From NCBI GenBank assembly GCA_020726505.1, contig JAHLEZ010000029.1, positions 620,001 to 684,000 on the forward strand: 64,000 nt of DNA, written 5' to 3'. A model generated the notes under the pieces. The model ran no database searches and was not told the origin of the DNA. It saw only the letters and a program-made list of their open reading frames with translations. This document shows, one piece after another, positions 34,427-45,480 of the stretch. The DNA comes from Leptodontidium sp. MPI-SDFR-AT-0119 (lineage: Eukaryota > Ascomycota > Leotiomycetes > Helotiales > Leptodontidiaceae). Numbering within the stretch: the first letter of the stretch is position 1; each line of letters opens with the position of its first letter. Position numbers and translations under genes: made by a program.

Positions 34427-34735
34427 TTGGGGATTGGATTGGAGAAAGAAGTAGGAAGGAGATTGTTGCGTGATAGCTCTACAGATTCTCTCTTTAGACT
34501 TAACCCTCTCCCGTTACTAGACCGCCCTTGGCAGCACATATCAATAGATTTCCACGAAGTACCGAAGGACTGTGCTGGGAACAATATGGTCTTAGTGATC
34601 ATTGACCGTTTTAGAAAAAGAGCATTCTCTATTCCCTACAAAAAGATTATCGAGACCCCGGAGACTGCCCGGTTATTCATCCATTACGTGTACCGCGTAT
34701 ATGGTGCTCCAGATACTATTGTGTCAAGCCCATCC
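34427..34735 (+). pseudogene. Gypsy integrase fragment, not RIP-mutated
   Basis: An open frame of about 100 codons reads LDRPWQHISIDFHEVPKD, then NMVLVIIDRF and RLFIHYVYRVYGAPDTIVS. This is the start of the integrase catalytic core: the first catalytic Asp is in ISIDFHE and the second should follow IVS. The match ends abruptly at about 34730 where unrelated sequence starts, so it is a truncated relic. It is not from the chromodomain element at 18.5-25.9 kb. It shows almost no RIP, fitting its short length. Confidence 0.75.
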
Positions 34736-34940
34736 CCGGATGAATCAGCTCAGCTTCACGTGGAATTTGGTGGAGTCGGAGCTATGCCTTAGCCGAGCTC
34801 CGGCCCTGACGTTCATCGACACAGCTGCATCCAATCAGCAGTCGGAGCGCGGAAAGGGGAGCAAAGCTACCCTTTTTTCACCTTAGCCGTAACGTACCCC
34901 TCATAACCCGCTAGGTCCGGGGCGCATAAATTTCCTGGTC
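34736..34940. other. Short spacer
   Basis: Ordinary composition, nothing recognised. Confidence 0.4.
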
Positions 34941-35640
34941 GTTCTGGCTATATGATTATCTTAGTGATTACGTGGTCCTCGTATACACAATTTAGTAGTT
35001 CAGCCACTAAACATACGCACGGTGATGCGGAATCAGGAATTTAGATACGCTCCGTATCTCCTCGAAATGTCTCACTTACCTTTAGCGAGAATGAAGGAAG
35101 AGACCAATACTTGACAGTCTTCTTGCAGTTTGGCTTAAACTCACGACACGAGCATTCCCTCACCGCCTTGCGATTTGTAATAAGTTTAGGCCGATTGCGC
35201 GAATTGTCATCCCTATACTTTCTTTCTCAGAAAAAGCTTTGATCTCAATAGTTTAAATTGTTAGCACAACCATGAAAGTGGACAATTTTCCCGGATTAAA
35301 AACACTTCCGTTAGGCCTGCCCTTCTGTGCCGACTTTGAACGAGGACTAAGCTACCCTGAAGTTCTGGGAAAGCATATCTAATTATAAGTGAGATACTTC
35401 GAAGATGTGCATACCTAGCGGGAAGGGGTCCGGGGCACGTCCGGAGCACAGAACTGATAACAGGTTCGGAGCCTATCTGAATTTTGGATTCCGCATCGCC
35501 GTGCATTCTTCCGTGTGTTATGCAATATTTCTCTTGAAATGAGCTGGAATAGCGTTCGAATCGTGACTGGTGGCTGAACCACCAAAGTTTGTACACGAGG
35601 ACCGCGTCATCACTACGGTTATTATATAATGGACCTAACC
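34941..35640. repeat. Repeat P, copy 1, with inverted arms
   Basis: The left arm (34948-35065) contains GTGGTCCTCGTATACA and GATGCGGAATC. The right arm (35440-35635) carries the same blocks in reverse complement. The interior (35075-35190) matches copy 2 at 42060-42715 in opposite orientation, sharing GAGCATTCCCTCAC and GTTTAGGCCG. It has the form of a non-autonomous DNA transposon; no transposase frame is present. Confidence 0.65.
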
Positions 35641-35824
35641 TCGCAAGCTAGCTAAGTTGCGATGACAACCAGAGTTTGGATGCCCTCAATTGCATTCGTT
35701 TCTTCAGTCAGTAAACACCAACCTCTTCCTGCCTATTCCGTGCGACCCTACAAGAAATGGACGACCACGGTAAAATTATGTTCTGATTAAAAAAGCGTAC
35801 GTTTGGATACTGACTGCCGGTACA
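35641..35824. promoter_or_regulatory. Upstream region of the RTA1-like gene
   Basis: About 185 bp between repeat P and the first conserved RTA1 codons. It contains no in-frame ATG for the gene. Confidence 0.35.
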
Positions 35825-36897
35825 ATAGGAAACAACTATTCTTACGATCCTTCCTTTTCTGCAGCCGTTATTTTCGCCATCTTGTACACAATATGTTGTG
35901 CAACTACTACATTCCAGTACTTCTGGTATCAATGTTGGTTCTGGATCTTTATCATCATAGCTTCATGGAGTAAGTCTTACGCCTCTGGGCTTTGCGCCTA
36001 GCACTGCTAATAGATTCTAGTGGAAGCCATTGGGTATATTGCTAGATCTGTGTCAGTGAAGGATGTTCATAACAGAGGTAAGTAATACTAAATTGCAAAT
36101 AACTAGAGTTCATGACTGATAACAGTGACGCAGCTGCATTTATCGTACAATTCCTGACAATCTTCCTGGCCCCCGCCCTTATGGCAGCGTCGTGCTACAT
36201 GGCCATGGTACATACAAGTACATCTCTTTGAGGTCTTGAGAGCCACTACTAATATTGTCCATGTAGGGTCGAGTCGTCCTCAACGTAACACCTAAAGCAT
36301 ACTGCAATGCCACATCCCTCTGGGTTACACCACGATACATGACGCCGGTCTTCGTAGCCTGCGACGTTATCTCCTTTCTTATCCAAGTCGTTGGTGGAGT
36401 ATCCAGTGTATCAAACGGTTCAGCCAAGAAGCGCGGCTACACAATCATGAAAATCGGTCTCGCCGTCCAACTACTGGCATTCGGATTCTTCATCGTCATC
36501 TCGTTTCGCTTTCATGTCTTCTCGAAAAAGTTTCGAGATTCGTGGCCTAATACGACATGGGTTCAATTTCTCTGGGCAATAAATATTGGGTGTTGTCTGA
36601 TCTTTGTGAGTACTTGTTCTAGCCTTTAATTATGGAATAGGATGTGGGAATAATTGTGAGGTTTAGGTACGGTCTGTATACCGCTTTGTGGAGTTTCAAC
36701 AAGGTTTTGATGGCTACCTCGTCAACCATGAATGGAACTTCTATGTCTTTGAAGCAGCAATAATACTGCCTGTGCTTCTTATCTACAACTTTTATCACCC
36801 CGCGAAATATTTAATGAACATTTCCTGGAAACAAGATAAGCGTCGCAAGGATTTGGTTCATACTAGCCTGCGTAGTGAAGAAGCTGAGCTGATGTGA
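35825..36897 (+). pseudogene. RTA1-like membrane protein, apparent start-codon loss
   Basis: Seven-helix RTA1 family (lipid-translocating exporter/stress resistance). Exons: 35825-35969, 36021-36077, 36134-36207, 36267-36605 and 36667-36897 (stop). Introns of 51, 56, 59 and 61 nt keep one frame. Family blocks are YSYDPSFSAAVIFAIL, then MEAIGYIARS, FIVQFLTIFLAPALMAAS, DVISFLIQVVGG and VEFQQGFDGYL. The product, about 280 residues, lacks only a start. At the expected position 35825 the codon is ATA before GGAAACAAC, and no in-frame ATG occurs back to a TAA at about 35771. ATG to ATA in this context is CpA to TpA on the other strand, a RIP-type change. A missed tiny upstream exon is the alternative; otherwise the gene is intact. 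Confidence 0.7.
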
Positions 36898-38050
36898 CCG
36901 ATGGGAAGTCAGTATGCTGATGGACGAGGCTGAAATTGTTGCGAACGTGGTACTGGTTATGGGATGGAGAAGAAAGGAGTGTCGGAGATATCGCTTAGTT
37001 GTGATAGAAACAGCTATATAGAACGTTCAATAACAAAGGACTGTTGAAGCTTACAAATAATGGGAGTATTGACGAGTATGTGTTTGTATGGTATCAGCGC
37101 TTGCCTCAGAAGCCATATTGATCTATTCACGACTTAGTCCTACCTGCCTTACAAAGCTATCCTTCTGCCCTCGAAACAGTTCTGGAATTCCCTTGTTCCC
37201 AAAGCAGCCGCAACGACGAACGCAGTTCTATGGCTATTATCTTCAACCATAAGGTTAATGCCTTTTCTATCAATCTCCAAAACAAGTCCATTATATGCTT
37301 TACTTTCTTCTCACAGAGTTCTTTCTCTTTATTTATTCTATTAATTGAGCAATATTTCAGAGCCGGACTCTTGTAGAATCGCTTCGTGATTATGTGAAGA
37401 GTGTCTCTCTTTTATTGTTCGTATGAGGCAGATCTGCTCTCGCGTCGATGAATATAGTCAAGTCTCTCCTGAGCTGTGGTTTCTCGTCGGATTCGACTTG
37501 TTACCGAGAGTGGTTTTATCAACGTGATTCTTTACTCTATCGCCATGAAAGTACTAGAGAGTCGATGTCGTCTAAAGAATTAGCATGATTAATCAAAACG
37601 CCGAGAGAAAGAAAGTGTTAAATCTAAGAGATCAATTCTTTATTTAAGCGGTAGTAACTGTGAACGCAGCTTTAAGTAGATTAATCCACGGAATAAATGA
37701 GCTTTGTACTAGTCATTCTACCCTACTGCTTTGATTATTAATTAATTGATTACATTAATTAGAGTTATATTAAGTCTATTTATTTATAATCAAAATCAAG
37801 TCGAATTAAATTTGATGATACACGAAGCACTGAATAGAAGGTGCTTCTTGAGATACTACTAAATAGAAACACAGAATATATAGGCCAATATTGCATGCCA
37901 TTCGGGCCCAAAGAATTGCATCACGCCGAGGAAACCTCATAGGAAAAAAAAAATGTATGTACAGAAAAGAATGATATAAAAGTCCTATTCAACCAATCCC
38001 CATTTTCAATGATACACAGCCTCAAAGTCCTCATCTTCCCCTTGCCTCAT
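36898..38050. other. Intergenic region between RTA1-like and GH16 genes
   Basis: About 1.15 kb, becoming AT-rich from 37600. It holds the 3' ends of the two converging genes. No further gene or repeat is seen. Confidence 0.5.
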
Positions 38051-38790
38051 CTAGCTGTTATAAACAGCCACATAGTCCACGTACATCAGCCCAATCGGTG
38101 TGGCGCTTCTATACTGGTTGTTTGGGAAAGCCCCACCAATTCCCAAATTCAACAGAATGAAGTGTCCCTGATGAAAAACCGTGTTCCACGTATCCGTACC
38201 AACAGCGCTTTTGAGCACAGTGTGGAACAAGATATCATCCACATACCACTTCAGCGCCTCAGGCGTAACAGTACGATCGACTTCAATGGTGTAAGTATGA
38301 AATTGCCTTGGCAAGGCGTGTTAGGGCAGGTGCGGTTCCCTGGAAGGCCATCAGTCTCCATGCAAGGTCCACCGGGATTGACACTGCAGTGGACGACGCC
38401 CCAAACAGAGTTAATCCCGTTCACATTCTCCATGATATCGAATTCGCCAACAGAAGGCCAATTCTGGTAGTTGCCACGGTAGCTGCTCCCGAGAGTCCAG
38501 AAAGCCGGCCAGTAGCCTATGGCTTCTTTGCCTGTCACGTCAGGCAGCAGAATATGGGCTTGGATTCGCATCATAGCCCCTTCTTGGGCCATGAAGTTCG
38601 TGCGTTGAGTTCCTATTCGGGCAGAAGTCCAAACGCCGCTGGAGTCTTTGAGAGGCATGATCATAAGGACGCCATCTCCAGTAAGGCGCAAGTTATTAGG
38701 GCTGGAGGTGTAGACTTGCGTTTCGCCTGTGCCCCAATTAGCCGGGCCGCCGGGGTAAGAAGTCCCGGTGTCGATGATTCAGTTATCGGT
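38051..38790 (-). pseudogene. GH16 beta-glucanase, broken by stop and frameshift
   Basis: Related to fungal secreted GH16 endo-beta-1,3(4)-glucanases. From 38770 down the minus strand reads IIDTGTSYPGGPANWGTGE, then SSGVWTSARI, YWPAFWTLGSS and GEFDIMENVNG near 38445-38415. The catalytic ExDxxE set is complete, followed by FHTYTIEVDR and HFILLNLGIGGAFPN to the stop at 38051. Defects: a TGA just upstream of IIDTG where Trp is usual, and a frame change near 38305 between CPNTPCQG and FHTY, too tight for an intron. A signal-peptide exon was not found upstream. It is probably a recent pseudogene. Confidence 0.75.
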
Positions 38791-39937
38791 TGAAGGGAGG
38801 CTGTTGGCTCACTGTATATGTTGGAGGAGCTGTATTTGCCCCCTTTTCTGCCTCCGTCCCGACTGAAGCTCTGTAAAAATACCTTGGGCACTTTACGAAT
38901 TTACCCAGACCAAGATCGGCAATGCACACGAACCTAGATCAGAGTAAGAAAGACAGGTGCAGAATGACAGCAAAACGACTTAAGATGAAAAAAAAACCTC
39001 TTCCTCGGCCAGCGAAACTCAATAGTTCTACAAGAAAAGAAATGAATGACAGCACAGCAATGACGAAGGACCGCCATCAAGACGAAAAGGAAGGATACCC
39101 ATGGTACTTCCCAATATCAAAAGCACTCGAGATCTGAATCTGGGATGCCATCGACGCTATCCCTATGCTAGATGCGGCTCGAACCAATCGTGAAGCCAGG
39201 AACAGCTCGCGCATAAAAATGAGGGTTTTAACAGTGGGCTAGCAGTTTTATGCTCATGCTTGGTCCGGCTTCGGATCTCTCAACATCGCGAATTATTCTT
39301 CCCTCTCCAGTACATGCATCAATCATCTGCTGGATGTCTCTCGATGACTGCGTCAAGCAGAACATGAGAGGTGGCGGTGGTCAGTTATAGGCGGAGGGCG
39401 AGGATAAGGGGTTGGAATCGAGGATGATGTTTTGTCATTGTTGAAGTTATCGTCTCGTCAGGCTCCCTGTCATTTGTGGATGCCACCGAAAACAGGCGGG
39501 AACGGTTAGAAATACAAGGGTTGGTACCAGTAGTACATTTAGTACTGAAACTGTACACAACGGTACACTGGTCACTGATTACTCAGCTACCCCCTCTTTA
39601 TGCAGTTATATGTCGCTCTTCAGGCATTGGATTCAACACCGAACATTCTGTCAGGGGCAAAGAATAGCCTCCTAAGTACAGATGAACAGCAGCTATGTAT
39701 ATCACTATAAGAAACCAAAACGCTGCGGGATCATATTCCGAAGCACAAAGCTGTCGCTATCAAGAAAAGAATCGTCAAAATGAGTAATAAAACGCGACGT
39801 AACCTGAAATTTCATTTGTCTATTAATATCTATCAATCCGAATATATGTAGGCCCAAGAATTGGCCGTTCTGGCTTGTGGCCTCTCAACCCCCCTTCCCC
39901 TCCACTGGTCTCTCTTGGAACAAGGCTGAACCACACT
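38791..39937. other. Intergenic, no gene recognised
   Basis: About 1.1 kb of moderate composition with short open frames on both strands (for example 38922-39137) that have no family signature. It may hold a lost first exon of the GH16 gene. Confidence 0.4.
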
Positions 39938-41300
39938 CTATGCTAAGATTTTTGGCATCAGCGTGTGAGCAGCGGCCCAGATGTACGAAGAATCCTGGCC
40001 GGCCCAAGCAGCACCAACATAGAAAGTATTCGAGACGCCTTGAAGGTTGTTCAGCTTCGTATAGAACCCAGATTTGATATCTGCGGTGGGCACATAGTTC
40101 ATGTACTGGTTGTGATCGAACCACTCGATGATTTCGTTGTCGCTCTGTGGCACCACTCCATTCGCTATCAAGGTGTTTACCTCCTGCTTAAATAAGGTCT
40201 GTGCGTCCGCGACGGAGACCTGATCCGGGAACGCAATGTAAGAGTAGTATGATGAGTCGGTAAAGCCATTGGGAGTGAGTGAAACCGTGCCCGGGATTCT
40301 AGGGGTGGTCGCCGTATAGTTCGGTCCAATACCATTGTAAGAAGTATTGTTCCACTCTGGGTTGCGGGTGATGGCAATGTGGATGTCCTTTCCGCGGAAT
40401 TTGCTGAAGAGCGCGGTCTCGTTCGCCGATAGATCCCAGCCGGCGAAGTTACGGAGGTGGGGAGGCGCCGCCATGACGATTTTTTTTGGCTTCAACACGG
40501 AGCATGCCTTTCGGCGTGTTCACCATGATAGTCACGCAGCCGTTTGAGCGTCTCACGCTTTGCGCAGTCGAGTTGAGTATCACTCTGCTTCCCAGAATAT
40601 TGGTCGCACTGCGGTAGATTTCGTTTACATCGTTCGGGACATAGGCTCCGCTGGTGAGAGTCGTAATGTAGTTTTCGACAGACTCGACACCAAAGTTCTT
40701 GATGACATAAAGACTAACTTCTTTCCAGATCTCAACGGGCTGAATGACATTCACTAACTGTGGAATGACATCTTCGACTCCGTACTTCGCGGCAAATTCG
40801 GAAAATGGCAGGAAAAGCTCATCGGGAATCGGGTCTGGCAAGAAGAATCCGGCGTCCAAGTATGCGTACTTCTCGGCAAGAACGTCCCGAAGTGTTTGAA
40901 AGGCAGCAAGGACAGCCGAGTACTCTGGTGCTGTATAGTTCTTCATCTCCTCGCCCGTGGTGAAATCCACGTTTACAGTCGGCCATATTGGGTAAGCCGT
41001 TCCTCCAGTCACAGTGACGTTAAGCCTCGCAAAATAATCACGGACAACAGATACATTGTGGAAGCCTTGTACTCCCACGTTCTTTGGGGCGTTGGTGGCC
41101 GGATCGTAGTACGTGTTGGCGTGGCTTCCAATGAAGCTTGACTTTTCGATAATTACTACGTCTTTCCCCTGGTCCATGAGTTGAATTCCAGTGTAGATTC
41201 CAGAAGAACCACCGCCAATGACAACAACATCCGTCCTGACTGTCGTAAGCCCCGCTACAACTCCTCCTAGGAGCAGAAAAGAAGTGAAGAGAGTGTTCAT
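39938..41300 (-). pseudogene. Secreted FAD-dependent oxidoreductase with an A8 frameshift
   Basis: Flavin amine-oxidase-like protein, resembling the group annotated as beta-cyclopiazonate dehydrogenase. The start is the ATG at 41298-41300: it opens a signal peptide (MNTLFTSFLLLGGVVAG) and is followed by the dinucleotide-binding motif VVVIGGGSSGIYTG (residues 25-38) and VVIIEKSS. The frame runs to VEAKK at about 40480. There a run of eight A residues (plus-strand T at 40480-40487) shifts it. The second part (IVMAAPPHLRNFAGW to FYVGAAWAGQDSSYI) continues in another frame to the TAG at 39938. With one A fewer the whole would be about 453 residues with no intron. Either a recent slippage mutation or a sequencing error. 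Confidence 0.75.
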
Positions 41301-41552
41301 TGTTGCTGAAAGAGGTTTCTGTGTTCGAGAACGGTGTTGGATGCGCGTTGACTGGAAAGATGAGGGGGACGCGAGAGCGTTCAATTTATATAATTTGGTT
41401 GAGGCTCTCATCCGACCTTTCAGCAATATCTCGGAGATCTGATCCCCGCGAAGTATCGACAGTGTACGTGCAGAGCTACATGCCCAACGTAAGTGCTTGA
41501 AGTAATATTTAGTCCGCTACAGTATTTTACTTCGTACTATCCCATATCCCTA
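41301..41552 (-). promoter_or_regulatory. Upstream region of the FAD oxidoreductase gene
   Basis: About 250 bp between the ATG and the C-run MITE. No specific site recognised. Confidence 0.35.
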
Positions 41553-41556
41553 CTAT

Positions 41557-41588
<32 letters not shown>

Positions 41589-41753
41589 TACTTGCACCCG
41601 ACTAGGGTAGGTGTGGCTTCGCTGTAGCTAATCAGAACACATTGTAGAGGATTCTGTGGCTCTTGGTTGGTTCGTAGCAAAGCCACATCACCCTGGTCGG
41701 GTGCAAGTACAGTATTTAGAGGGAGGGGGGGGGGGGGGGGGGGGGGGGGATAG
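41553..41753. mobile_element. MITE with homopolymer C/G terminal arms
   Basis: A 201-bp element is flanked by TA on both sides (41551-41552, 41754-41755). The left end is CTAT followed by 28 C, then TAAATACTTGCACCCGAC. The right end is the complement, with a run of 25 G. The arms continue with a shared AGGGTxxxTGTGGCTT stretch, so most of the element can fold as one hairpin. A TA target site suggests a Tc1/mariner or pogo parent. Confidence 0.75.
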
Positions 41754-42059
41754 TACTTTGGCAGTCGGGGGAATAGTTGTAGCCAAGACTTCTAGAGTTC
41801 TTCGAGAACAGGGGAAATTGTCCAATAGGGTTTCCAAATTCCGAGCATTATTCCCTACTTAAGTTAGAGCAGCACCCCCTGCAGTGACAACTATTACCCC
41901 TACTGCGAAGTAGAAGATGTTAATCAGTTTGCCTCCTGCACAGCCAGATTTGACGTTTATCAGGAGGGGCAATTACTCAGGGGTTTGACGATAGGTCTTT
42001 AATCTAAGCATACAAGCGAGGGCGAGACGCACTCCTGTTGCCTGTGCCTGTGCTGTGCC
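41754..42059. other. Spacer, nothing recognised
   Basis: About 300 bp with no gene or repeat signature. Confidence 0.4.
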
Positions 42060-42715
42060 TCCTGATTTCGCGATTAAAGTTCGATACTGCGCTTTGTACG
42101 AAAGCTAAACTTGGCTCCAGCTAAAATTTTAGACTTTCTTGCAAATTTCAGAGCGGCTGATCGGAGTGTCTTTCGCGCTGTAGTCCGGTCCCGGTGCATG
42201 GATCATCGCGCAACCGGCCTAAACATATTACAAATAACAGGGCAGTGAGGGAATGCTCGGGCCGCGAGTTTAAGCCGAACTGCGAGAGGGCTGTCAAGCA
42301 AGGGGATGGGTGAAACGTGCGGCGGGTGGCAAGACAGAAGTATTAGTCTCTTCCTTCTCGCTTCGTAAGGACTGCCACAGTATTCGCGCCTATGCCTCTA
42401 TACCTACTGTACTATGAAAGTTTAGCACTACGTAATACAGAGCGGTACAGAACTTTAATCGCGAACTGATGACTCCAAAGGCATGTGAGAGGCTGTGTAT
42501 TACCTAGCGCAAGGGGTTGCAGAGGACACAGAATCGATAGGAGATACGGAGTGTATCCAAACTCCTGATTCCGCATGGCCGCGCGTATGTTTTCCAATAG
42601 TTCTGAAACGAACCCAAATGGTATTCAAATCGTAGCTGGTGACTGAACCACCAAATTAGGTATGCGAGGACGGTGTATTCACTATGATTACCATATAACA
42701 GACACGAGGACGAAC
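42060..42715. repeat. Repeat P, copy 2
   Basis: Reverse orientation relative to copy 1 at 34941-35640. Shared blocks include GACTGAACCACCAAA (42642) and GGCCTAAAC (42217). It also has inner inverted arms: GCGATTAAAGTTC at 42070 recurs inverted near 42465. It lies just upstream of the dioxygenase gene. Confidence 0.6.
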
Positions 42716-42959
42716 ATTAAGACGGCCAGTATATGCTTGTTCGACCCTTACCCCTTTCCAACGATAAATTGTTTCTATCTTTATATAGATGAGGACAGCT
42801 CCCGGCGTTTTGAGGGAGCTAGACAATCTAGATCAACCAACCATCTCTACGTCGCCTCGCCTGATACCTAGCAGATCTCATCCCGCCTCTTTCGTGATCT
42901 AGCCCCGCTACTCTACGATAGTTCAGCTTTTTTCCCTTCTTCCTCGAGTAGTTACCATC
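42716..42959 (+). promoter_or_regulatory. Upstream region of the dioxygenase gene
   Basis: Runs from the end of repeat P to the ATG at 42960. A CT-rich stretch (TTTTTTCCCTTCTTCC) lies just before the ATCATGG start context, common in fungal promoters. Confidence 0.45.
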
Positions 42960-44269
42960 ATGGTTCGCATCCTGAATGCTGTTGCAGTCGCCACGGCGCT
43001 GCTGGGCTGCGACACTGTCGCCCACCCTGGCGATCACCATGCAGACATTTCCCACATAGAGCGAGAGCGTATGTTCCACAAGCGAACAGCGGCGGTCGGA
43101 GCCGCAAAGATGAGCCGATGTGCAGACAACACCAGGGCTGTGAAGGAGCGTGCCATTCTGCGACGTGCTGCGACCCTTGAGCGGCTGCGACAGGGACGAG
43201 GCATGACCTCTGACACCCACCTGCAGCGCCGCAATAAAGAAGAGGTCGCCTACTACGACACTCTCGACCACAACATGACGACCGTACTCAAGTCCAGCCC
43301 CTATGAGGATGTATTTGGCACGAATGCGTCCTGTATCTTGGGTCGCGCCGAGACCATCGGGCCCTACTATGTCGAGGGCGAGCTGATCCGCAGCAATGTC
43401 ACTGAGGACCAGGTCGGCATTCCGATGCACCTGGAAATGCAGTTCATCGACGTCAATACCTGCAAGCCTGTGCCTGCACTTTTCATCGACCTCTGGGGCG
43501 CCAACGCAACGGGCGGCTACTCTGGCGCGGAGGCCCCAACCGGCTATTTTGGATTAGGCGGTCTCAACAGTACCTTCCTGCGTGGCATCCAAATCACCGA
43601 CGAGCACGGTGTGGTCAGCTTCGACCAGATCATTCCGGGCCACTATTACCCTCGCGCTACGCATACGCATCTTGTGGCCTGGGGCAATGCCACCACGTAC
43701 GCGAACGTAAGTTTGGACACTGATCGTCTCCTTTTCCCTCCGCCCTACTTCCCTCCACCCCTATCTGAATACTGCAAAGATCCTGGCTTGCTGACCATGG
43801 TGATGACGACTTGCAGGGTACCATTGCCGGCGGCCTCGCCGCGGACGACACGTTCATCCGCTACATCGGACAGCTGTACTACGAGCAGAAACTTCGTGAC
43901 GCTGTCGACCCGATCTTCCCTTACAATACCAACACAGATACGGCCAACATCAAGAATGTAGACGACTACATCCTAGCCGAGAACGCGACCATCAACGGCA
44001 ACACGGTTGGCGACCTGGGCGAATACGACCCCTTTGTCAAGTACATCTACTTGACTAACGACTTGGCGGACGGCGTCTTCGCATGGCATACCATCGGCAT
44101 TGACATGAACGGCAACTTCAATGATGGCTTAGTAGCTGCTGCTAAGTACGAGGAGGACGGTGGCAGGGCCTTGAACGAGTGGGGTGCTGGCACCGTTACC
44201 CCGTCCATGCCCGACATACCACCCAAGGGCACAACGACCACCGTGACCACCACTGCTACTTCCGCCTAA
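42960..44269 (+). CDS. Secreted intradiol ring-cleavage dioxygenase
   Basis: Non-heme Fe(III) dioxygenase of the extracellular fungal type, expected to open catechol-like rings between the hydroxyls. Exons 42960-43706 and 43817-44269 join in phase 0 across a 110-nt intron (GTAAGT...TTGCAG), giving 399 residues. Residues 1-21 look like a signal peptide. The catalytic domain has GPYYVEG (134-140), LWGANATGGYSG with a likely ligand Tyr187, and PGHYYPRATHTH with Tyr229, His235 and His237, the expected 2-Tyr/2-His iron set. The C-terminal tail is rich in Thr. Start chosen at the ATG giving the signal peptide. The gene looks intact; the substrate cannot be deduced. Confidence 0.9.
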
Positions 44270-44589
44270 GAAGGAAGGGACGGCTTAGCTTTTGGTGCTT
44301 ATCAATTACCTGCTTTTTTTCTTCTTGATGTATTTAATAATTCAACGCGGACTTCAACTCTTTGTTTTAGTTTTTAAGTATCGAAACGACCTAACCGCTA
44401 TCGTACCATAACGTAGTGCTATCGTAGGCGGCGTTCACCACAATTTCTATATTATATATAACGTATTCCACCACCGAGTATCCGGAAATTCTCTTGGCAC
44501 TACCATCTCATATTAGGAGTTATCAATTTCTTCCTTACTACTGTACCACTTAAAAAAAAATATTAAGTACTCATATAAATCAGATGTGT
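44270..44589. other. 3' flank of the dioxygenase gene, turning AT-rich
   Basis: No gene; presumably contains the transcript end. AT content rises from 44320 toward the transposon remnants. Confidence 0.4.
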
Positions 44590-45480
44590 CCTCCTTAATA
44601 AAAGAACATATACGGGCGTTGTTCCCAGTCTCTCCACACTTTCCACAGTGTCTTTGAGCTTGCTAAGCCACATCCTGATTATCCCCACACGAGCCTTCTT
44701 CCTGCTCTGCTCACTAACGGCGACTTTATAGCCACTGCTTGTGACGTCTCACTAAACTTTAACACTCCTCCAGTCTGGATCCGCTTCCTTTTCGCCCCTT
44801 GCGCTTAGTTAACTCATTATTGAGCTCTTCAAGCTCTTTAATACGAGCTACTATGAGCGCGTTCTGATGTAACATAAGTTCAGCGCCTTTAACAAGCTGC
44901 TGGAATCCATCTTTTACCGAACCAGGTGAAGAACCCAGCTTATTTCTAACTAGCTTAGCTTGCGATCTAAATAGTGTATTACTTAGTATTCTGGACTGCC
45001 ATAGTGTCTCTTGCAATAGGGATCCTAGTGGGGTCTGGAGGCGGATATCCAGCTTATCTAGCACAACTTGCGCATCCCATGGAACTAAGCCAGCGCCTCT
45101 AAAGCTTGATCTGATGTTGTCCTCTATAAATATCTCAAAAAAAGCGTCGCGAAAAGCTGGCAAGAAGCCTATCGTGTCAATGTGGAAGACTCGTCTCCCG
45201 TGCTAAGGCTCTGATGCGCTAAGAGTACCGGACTTTCAGTGGCGTGAAACAACCCACATCTAAAGGCTGGAGGATGTGGGATAAATGGGGAGGCATGCAG
45301 AGAGTGATGATTTTGTTCTCCTCGCAGAAGTCCTTAAATTCCTGTGAGTTATGACTCTCATGGCTATCTAAGATAGTGTGCTCAGTAGTGACACGGTTGT
45401 AATCACTGTAGTAAATCAACCTTATTGTACCATTAGTAGTAAATACCACACCACTGAGAAATTGCAACCGTGCAAGGAAG
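44590..45480 (-). pseudogene. Pogo/Fot-type transposase, C-terminal half
   Basis: The minus strand from 45467 reads TTEHTILDSHESHNSQEF, then TLCMPPHLSHILQPLDVGCF, the block containing the second catalytic Asp and the NPxD-like region of DDE_1 transposases. After a frame change and stop near 45215 it continues with LPAFRDAFFEIF, SFRGAGLVPWDAQVV and a Leu-rich coiled segment to 44759. A TAG and further decay follow, then a zinc knuckle CGKCGETGNNARIC near 44640-44600, in which the His position is Asn. The N-terminal half is missing because Copia C abuts it at about 45490. Little RIP is visible. Confidence 0.8.

Noticed and set aside
36606..36666. Stop after exon 4 of the RTA1-like gene as a truncation
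   Set aside because: GTGAGT...TTTAG forms a 61-nt intron, and the next exon continues the family sequence (VEFQQGFDGYL).
38308..38793. 161-codon plus-strand open frame
   Set aside because: Antisense shadow of the GH16 gene, whose minus-strand frames carry the conserved motifs.
41557..41749. Long C and G runs dismissed as assembly artefacts
   Set aside because: Rejected as the sole explanation, because both runs sit at symmetrical positions in inverted arms flanked by TA. Exact run lengths may still be wrong.
42828..43430. 200-codon minus-strand open frame opposite the dioxygenase
   Set aside because: Shadow of a GC-rich exon with strong family motifs on the plus strand.
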